Under the pieces are notes generated by a model. The model searched no databases. It was not told the DNA's origin and saw only the letters and a list, made by a program, of their open reading frames with translations. A stretch of 6,608 bases of DNA from Acidobacteriaceae bacterium. Lineage in GTDB: Bacteria > Acidobacteriota > Terriglobia > Terriglobales > Acidobacteriaceae. The translations under genes were made by a program, and so were the position numbers. Position 1 is the stretch's first letter; each line of letters begins with the position of its first letter. The DNA lies in the NCBI GenBank assembly GCA_030049955.1, contig JASIJX010000608.1, positions 1-6,608 of the forward strand, read 5' to 3'. Positions 1-4,296 of this stretch are shown in pieces.

Positions 1-651
1 GGCAGAATTGATCCTAATTTTGCTGCATCTGTCGGCGGAACCCTTGCGCGCATCCACGCTGAAACTGCTTTTAACGAAGCCGTTAGGCGCGACTTTTCAA
101 ACGATGATAACTTCCTTGCATTGCGCCTGGACCCCTATTTCTTGGAGGCGGCCAGGCAGCACCCTGATTTGGCCGCACCGCTACACAGCCTCGTTCAGCG
201 TACACAAATGCAAAAGGTCGCGCTGGTGCACGGCGATGTGAGCCCCAAAAATATCCTTATCGGCCCCAACGGCCCGGTGTTCCTCGATGCAGAGTGCGCT
301 TGCTGCAGCGACCCTGCGTTCGACGCCGCATTCTGCCTAAACCATCTTCTGCTTAAGTGCCTTGTAGTTTGCGATGGTGCGCTGCCGCTTTTGCAGGCGT
401 TTCAGGACTTCAGCGAAGCCTACCTGTCAAATGTGAATTGGGAGCCAAGGGCCGAGATTGAGGCTCGTATCGCAAGTCTGTTGCCGGCTCTTGCAGTCGC
501 CCGTGTCAGCGGAAAATCTCCAGTTGAATATCTCACGCCGCCACAACGAAATGCTATATTCAGAACCGCCGCGACGCTGATCGTGCAAGCGCCGTCGGCG
601 TTGCGACATATAACACTCGCTTGGAAAAGGGAGTTGCTATTTCATGAGTAA
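1..651 (+). CDS. APH-fold small-molecule kinase (phosphotransferase family), 3' part
   Basis: The reading frame is open from base 1 to the TAA at 649-651, giving the last 216 residues; the N-terminus, with the nucleotide-binding lobe, lies outside the window. Around visible residues 77-86 is the Brenner catalytic loop HGDVSPKNIL, with His77, catalytic Asp79 and Asn84. The motif LDAECA follows near residues 95-100; its Asp96 corresponds to the Mg2+-binding Asp of the kinase DFG-like motif, and SDPAFD comes next. These are hallmarks of the aminoglycoside phosphotransferase/choline kinase/methylthioribose kinase fold, which transfers phosphate from ATP to a small hydroxylated substrate in the cytoplasm. 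The substrate cannot be read from the sequence. The gene overlaps the enolase-like gene by 8 nt, so the two are almost certainly co-translated, which suggests that the kinase makes or consumes a phosphorylated intermediate handled by its partner. A true antibiotic-resistance role looks unlikely given this context. Family assignment is confident; substrate is unknown. Confidence 0.85.
   Translation, partial: GRIDPNFAASVGGTLARIHAETAFNEAVRRDFSNDDNFLALRLDPYFLEAARQHPDLAAPLHSLVQRTQMQKVALVHGDVSPKNILIGPNGPVFLDAECACCSDPAFDAAFCLNHLLLKCLVVCDGALPLLQAFQDFSEAYLSNVNWEPRAEIEARIASLLPALAVARVSGKSPVEYLTPPQRNAIFRTAATLIVQAPSALRHITLAWKRELLFHE
625..633 (+). promoter_or_regulatory. Shine-Dalgarno site for the enolase-like gene
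   Basis: The purine run AAAAGGGAG ends 10 nt before the ATG at 644. It lies inside the last codons of the upstream kinase gene. Together with the ATGAGTAA start/stop overlap it supports the 644 start and translational coupling. Confidence 0.6.
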
Positions 652-1933
652 AATTGTTGAGCTCCGGTCACGACGCGTATGGGATTCGCGGGGCAGACCC
701 ACAGTAGAAGTCGAAGTGTTGCTTGAGTGCGGTGCTTCGGGTCGTGCTATCGCTCCATCCGGCGCTTCACGCGGGCTGCACGAGGCGGTTGAATTGCGCG
801 ATGGTACCACCCGACTTGGCGGTTTCGATGTGCGGAAGGCTCTGAAAGGAATTGAGGAAGAGATCTGCCCTTTGTTGATCGGGCAAGACGCTCGTGATCA
901 GGAAGCAATCGATCGCGGGATGATTGCTTTGGATGGTACGCCCAACAAGAGCCGATTGGGTGGAAATGCTTTGGTGGCAACGTCGATGGCTGTGCTCAAT
1001 GCCTCCGCTGCGTCGGCCGGGAAGCCATTATGGGAGTATCTGGCTCGCGAAAATGGGGCGACGCTGCCTTTGCCTCAGATTCAGATCTTTGGCGGAGGCG
1101 CGCACGCAGCCGGGCGCATCGACATTCAAGATCTGATGGTCATTGCCGTTGGCGCTCATTCCTTCCAGGAAGCCTTGTGCATAACTAGCGACGTCTACCG
1201 GACTGCGGGTGAACTGCTGCGCGATCGAGGCTTACTCGCCGGCGTCGCAGACGAAGGAGGATGGTGGCCCACATTTGACAGCAACGAGCAGGCTCTGGAG
1301 TTGTTGGTGCGGTCGATTGAGAGATCTGGTCACGTACCCGGCGACGATGTTTCGATTGCACTGGACATCGCTGCTTCCGAACTGAGATCGCAGGACAAAT
1401 ACCGCCTGAAACTTGATGGGGTTGAGTTGAACACCGAGGAGATGTGTGAGTATTTGTTGCGCTGGCTCGAGCGCTACCCGATCGTGTCGATCGAAGATCC
1501 GCTGGCAGAAAATGATGAAGCCGGATGGATAGCCTTTTCGCGCGCAATCGGTTCGCGGGTGCAGATTGTGGGAGACGACTATCTGGTAACAAACGCTGCT
1601 AGAATTGCGAGGGCAGCCGACGGCGGTAAATGCAACGCAGTATTAATTAAGCCGAATCAAGCGGGAACTATCACAGAGATGCGGGATGCTCTCGGGGCAG
1701 CCGAGGTGGCAGGCTTTTCAACTATAGTCTCGGCGCGGTCTGGCGAGAGCGAAGATGTCACAATCGTGCATTTAGCTACAGGTTTGAATGCCGGACAGCT
1801 CAAGGTCGGTTCGTTTGCCCGGTCCGAACGTATGGCCAAGTGGAACGAGGGCATAAGAATAGAGACGATGCCAAACAATGCTCCTCCTTTTGCCGGAGCG
1901 TTTGCATTGGCCGGATCAAGAAGGCCCTCTTAG
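644..1933 (+). CDS. Enolase-superfamily paralogue (phosphopyruvate hydratase-like)
   Basis: The 429-residue product has the length of a bacterial enolase and aligns end to end: DSRGRPTVE (14-22), mobile loop APSGAS (37-42), LDGTPNKS (96-103), His154, DEGG (203-206), metal ligands Asp241, Glu284 and Asp311, Lys336 in LIKPNQ, and Lys387 in GQLKVGS. Enolases dehydrate 2-phosphoglycerate to phosphoenolpyruvate with two Mg2+. Glu204 and Lys336, the general acid/base pair, are both kept. Two substitutions set it apart. The loop S-H-R-S-G-E reads SARSGE, so the substrate-contacting His is Ala364, and the Glu of Q-E-F-M is Asp163. FGGGAHAAGR (149-158) also differs from the usual NGG-x-HA. I therefore read it as a specialised paralogue paired with the overlapping kinase, possibly acting on a related phospho-hydroxyacid (inference). 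The start is fixed by the Shine-Dalgarno run at 625-633 and homology from residue 1. Automatic annotation would probably name it eno; residual glycolytic activity is not excluded. Confidence 0.88.
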   Translation: MSKIVELRSRRVWDSRGRPTVEVEVLLECGASGRAIAPSGASRGLHEAVELRDGTTRLGGFDVRKALKGIEEEICPLLIGQDARDQEAIDRGMIALDGTPNKSRLGGNALVATSMAVLNASAASAGKPLWEYLARENGATLPLPQIQIFGGGAHAAGRIDIQDLMVIAVGAHSFQEALCITSDVYRTAGELLRDRGLLAGVADEGGWWPTFDSNEQALELLVRSIERSGHVPGDDVSIALDIAASELRSQDKYRLKLDGVELNTEEMCEYLLRWLERYPIVSIEDPLAENDEAGWIAFSRAIGSRVQIVGDDYLVTNAARIARAADGGKCNAVLIKPNQAGTITEMRDALGAAEVAGFSTIVSARSGESEDVTIVHLATGLNAGQLKVGSFARSERMAKWNEGIRIETMPNNAPPFAGAFALAGSRRPS

Positions 1934-2340
1934 GAGGCGAGGACCCACTCATTGTACCGTGTGCCTGTCGGCTTCCTGCCGACTTCTAAAGGAAAGAATT
2001 CCTGGAAAGATTGAGTTTGTTCCGTTTCATCACGCAACACAAACACGCAAAACGTACAAAGCGCTTCGGAGCCAAAGAAGGCACGTGACTATTCGTTGCA
2101 TCCTGACCGCACGGCCCCTTTAAGAAGCTTCGAAACCTCATCATGACGCTATGCGCGCCTCTCCTGTCCGATGGCATTTCATTTCACAGGATGAACCGAC
2201 TGGAATCGAAGCGTATTTCTACTTTCCTTTCAACTGAGTCACGCAGGACGCTTATCCGGTGTGCTGATGGCGGCGTATGGCCCTCCACCTGGCCCCTCCG
2301 CCGCGATAATCTTCAAATCTTGCAGAACAGTGAAACCCGA
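1934..2340. other. Intergenic region, 407 bp, no supported gene
   Basis: No recognisable protein is encoded in any frame. Besides the hairpin at 1967-1983 the region holds an 8-bp palindrome GAAGCTTC (2124-2131). It also holds a nested inverted repeat, GCGGCG (2270-2275) with CGCCGC (2299-2304), enclosing GGCC (2279-2282) and GGCC (2291-2294). A possible -10 box GATAAT (2305-2310) lies about 30 nt before the permease start but has no convincing -35 partner. The plus-strand frame of the permease stays open back to 2143; the residues so encoded are rich in Arg and Ser and do not resemble any RhaT N-terminus, so I treat them as non-coding leader. Confidence 0.55.
1967..1983 (+). terminator. Weak terminator-like hairpin after the enolase-like gene
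   Basis: GTCGGC (1967-1972) and GCCGAC (1978-1983) form a perfect 6-bp stem around a 5-nt loop, 33 nt after the stop codon. Only TTCT follows, not a real U-tract, so intrinsic termination would be inefficient. It may be just a processing or stabilising hairpin. Confidence 0.3.
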
Positions 2341-3363
2341 ATGGAATCTCGCATTGAATACGGATTTCTTTATCTTGTCGTCGCAGGGCTAATGAACGCT
2401 AGTTTTACTCTGCCCATGAAATTTACACGGAGTTGGGCTTGGGAGAACACCTGGCTGGCCTGGACTTCCTTCGCCCTTGTCATATTGCCTGCTGCGACTG
2501 CACTATGCACGATCCCTGCGCTCGTCACCGTATATCATTTGGCGGGGGCAAAGTTATTCTCGCATGTTCTTGCTTTCGGAGCGATTTGGGGGCTTTCTCA
2601 GGTGTTTTTTGGCATTGCCGTAGAAACGATCGGCATCGCACTGACGTTCTCGATTGTTTTGGGCGTCTCTGCCGCAACGGGAACACTGATTCCGATGTTG
2701 CTGCTGCATCCCGAGAAGCTAGACACTACGGCGGGACACACACTTCTCGTTGGTATCGTACTGATGTTGCTGGGCGTATCGATTTGCGCAGTTGCCGGCA
2801 GGCTGCGCGAAAACGCCGCGTCGGCTTGCTCCGGGAGGCAGCGCAAAAACATTGAAGCTGGTCTCACACTAGCTATTCTCTGCGGCTGCGCGGCGTCATT
2901 CCAGAATTTTGCCCTCGCCTTCGGCACTCCACTTGTCAGTCTGGCTATTCAGCATGGCGCTCGGCCCAGCAGTGCTGCCAACGTAATCTGGCTTCCTCTT
3001 CTGATAGCCGGGTCGATTCCAAGCCTGTTGTATTGCCTTTGGCTAATGAGGAAGAGGTCGACCGCCGCCAATTTTCTTCTCGGCGGCGTGGATCATTGGA
3101 TTCTGGCCTTAGTCATGGGATGCCTTTGGTTCGGCAGTTTGTTGCTCTATGGCGCTTCCGTATCATCGTTGGGTTCTCTAGGAGCCGCAATCGGCTGGCC
3201 TCTTTTCATGTCACTCATTGTGATCGCGGCGAGTCTGCTTGGCGCGGCGACGGGAGAGTGGAAGCGAAGCGGTCGGTGGCCAATAATGATTCAATTGGGG
3301 GGTGTAGCGGAACTAACTTTAGCGATTTTCATCTTGGCCAAGGCCAGCCAGGCTTTCGCATAG
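2341..3363 (+). CDS. rhaT: RhaT-family L-rhamnose/H+ symporter-like sugar permease
   Basis: From the ATG at 2341 the product is 340 residues, close to the 344 of E. coli RhaT, and is strongly hydrophobic with about ten predicted membrane helices. Recognisable stretches in RhaT order are WAWENTW (32-38, compare WSWETMW), FGAIWG (79-84), TGTLIPM (113-119), GRLRE (153-157), a second-half helix LAILCGCAASF (177-187), MGCLWF (259-264) and EWKRSGRWP (306-314, compare EWNNAGRRP). RhaT imports L-rhamnose with a proton across the inner membrane. No rhamnose catabolic gene is visible, so the substrate may be another 6-deoxyhexose; the adjacent fucosidase relic makes L-fucose a reasonable guess (inference). 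In-frame ATGs exist upstream at 2143 and 2191, but homology begins at 2341. No good Shine-Dalgarno sequence precedes 2341, so the exact start is less certain than the family. Convergent with the fucosidase pseudogene, 66 nt away. Confidence 0.85.
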   Translation: MESRIEYGFLYLVVAGLMNASFTLPMKFTRSWAWENTWLAWTSFALVILPAATALCTIPALVTVYHLAGAKLFSHVLAFGAIWGLSQVFFGIAVETIGIALTFSIVLGVSAATGTLIPMLLLHPEKLDTTAGHTLLVGIVLMLLGVSICAVAGRLRENAASACSGRQRKNIEAGLTLAILCGCAASFQNFALAFGTPLVSLAIQHGARPSSAANVIWLPLLIAGSIPSLLYCLWLMRKRSTAANFLLGGVDHWILALVMGCLWFGSLLLYGASVSSLGSLGAAIGWPLFMSLIVIAASLLGAATGEWKRSGRWPIMIQLGGVAELTLAIFILAKASQAFA

Positions 3364-3429
3364 GAAGAAAGGCAAGGGTTGACCTCCACAACTGCATTTG
3401 TTATGCACCCGATAGGCGAGTCTTTGCAG

Positions 3430-4104
3430 TCAGATGGCCAAGGTGATCAGGCAATGCGGATCACGAGCCTTCACTTCGCGATAAAGCTGCCAACGCTGGT
3501 CGGGGCTGAGCTTGCCGGGAATGTCGATAATCTGAAGGCCAATCGGTCCATATCGGCTGTGCAACTCTTGCATCTGTCGCTGGATGAGGTCAAAGTATGC
3601 GTTTGAAATCCGTCCCGTCCAGTCGACGTGGCCCTGATTGCCCTCGTTGCGCGGATCAATAATGCAATAATAGATACCCTGGCAATATCCTCCGCTTGCC
3701 GCAGGCAGCGAAAAAACGAAGCCACTACATCGGTATGATTGCCGCCGGCGATCACATCGTAGTTGTAACCGGACGATCTCCAAAGTGCGAAGCCCGACAT
3801 GTGCTTCGCGGTGAAAATCGCGTATTGCGCGCCGATCAGTTCCGCGGAGGCAAGCCACTGGTCTACATCCAGCATATTGGGCACGTAGGTGGCCGCAGGC
3901 GCGGTGCCCTAGTCGTAGTCGTCGCCGGTAAAGGTGTTCATCCCAAAGTGGAAGGATACGCCAACCCTCATATGTTCGAATCGACGAAGGTCGGTGGTAG
4001 GCTGTCTCGCGGGTTCTGACGGGTTGCAGCGGTCGCGCTTCCCGGAAGAGCCTTGGAGAGCAGCGCGCCGCACCGCCGCAGCCAACAAAAAATCGCGGAT
4101 TCAT
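3430..4104 (-). pseudogene. Alpha-L-fucosidase (GH29) pseudogene, frameshifted and C-terminally truncated
   Basis: GH29 enzymes release L-fucose from glycans. The relic begins at ATG 4102-4104, and codons MNPRF run into a T6 tract (4092-4087). Removing one T restores a secretion-signal-like MNPRFLLAAAV and joins the frame holding FHFGMNTFTG. That frame hits an amber codon (3911-3909), then continues through LDVDQW, IFTAKHMSGFALW and YNYDVIAGGNHTDVV, all GH29 landmarks. A second shift, equivalent to losing one base near 3686-3716, moves homology to another frame with GIYYCIIDPRNEGN, YGPIGLQIIDIPGKL (its Asp aligns with the usual nucleophile) and SPDQRW, ending at the TGA 3432-3430 just after DPHCLI. 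About 225 codons remain of roughly 400-450, and the region that normally carries the acid/base is gone. The signal-peptide region itself may hold a further indel, because a third frame there reads GALLSKALPGSATAA. A single long minus frame (4212-3430) crosses the relic but mixes sense and nonsense. The product is almost certainly inactive. Confidence 0.85.
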
Positions 4105-4109
4105 ACGTG

Positions 4110-4114
4110 CTCCT
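4110..4114 (-). promoter_or_regulatory. Shine-Dalgarno site of the GH29 relic
   Basis: AGGAG on the minus strand lies 5 nt before the ATG at 4104. It fixes the original start of the decayed fucosidase gene and shows that translation initiation signals outlived the reading frame. Confidence 0.55.
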
Positions 4115-4153
4115 GTCTTAATGTGGTCCACAGCTGCGACGTAACGAACGAAT

Positions 4154-4162
4154 ATCATACCA
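4154..4162 (-). promoter_or_regulatory. Candidate extended -10 promoter of the GH29 relic
   Basis: The minus strand reads TGGTATGAT at 4162-4154, a full match to the TGn extension followed by a five-of-six -10 hexamer. No good -35 hexamer is found 17 nt upstream, which is acceptable for extended -10 promoters. It would start transcription around 4147 and give a leader of about 40 nt before the ATG at 4104. Prediction by eye only. Confidence 0.4.
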
Positions 4163-4296
4163 GGGAGATTAGCGGGGCCAGCTATTGCTCCATGACTACA
4201 AACTGCTTCCAACTCGTTCTCTGCTTATCATTCAATGTCCTAGTTATGGAAAATAAGTGACAAATTACTGGTTCGTTGCTTGCTTTGGCGACGTAG

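Noticed and set aside
1185..1592. Minus-strand open frame of 135 codons inside the enolase-like gene
   Set aside because: Low-complexity Arg/Ser/Pro composition typical of the antisense reading of a GC-rich gene, with no homology seen.
644..1933. Canonical glycolytic enolase
   Set aside because: The overall fold matches, but the conserved His to Ala and Glu to Asp changes and the tight coupling to a kinase gene favour a specialised paralogue. This is not fully excluded without knowing the rest of the genome.
2096..2124. Possible promoter TTGCAT - 17 nt - TTTAAG upstream of the permease
   Set aside because: Only three of six -35 and four of six -10 positions match; this is expected by chance in a 400-bp gap.
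2143..2340. N-terminal extension of the permease to the ATG at 2143
   Set aside because: It adds 66 residues with no RhaT similarity before the first helix, lacks a ribosome-binding site, and would make the protein much longer than the family.
3430..4212. A 260-codon minus-strand open frame that could be read as an intact novel protein
   Set aside because: Only its C-terminal 85 or so residues match GH29. The middle is an Arg-rich out-of-frame reading of DNA whose other frame gives clear GH29 motifs, so it is a by-product of frameshifts.
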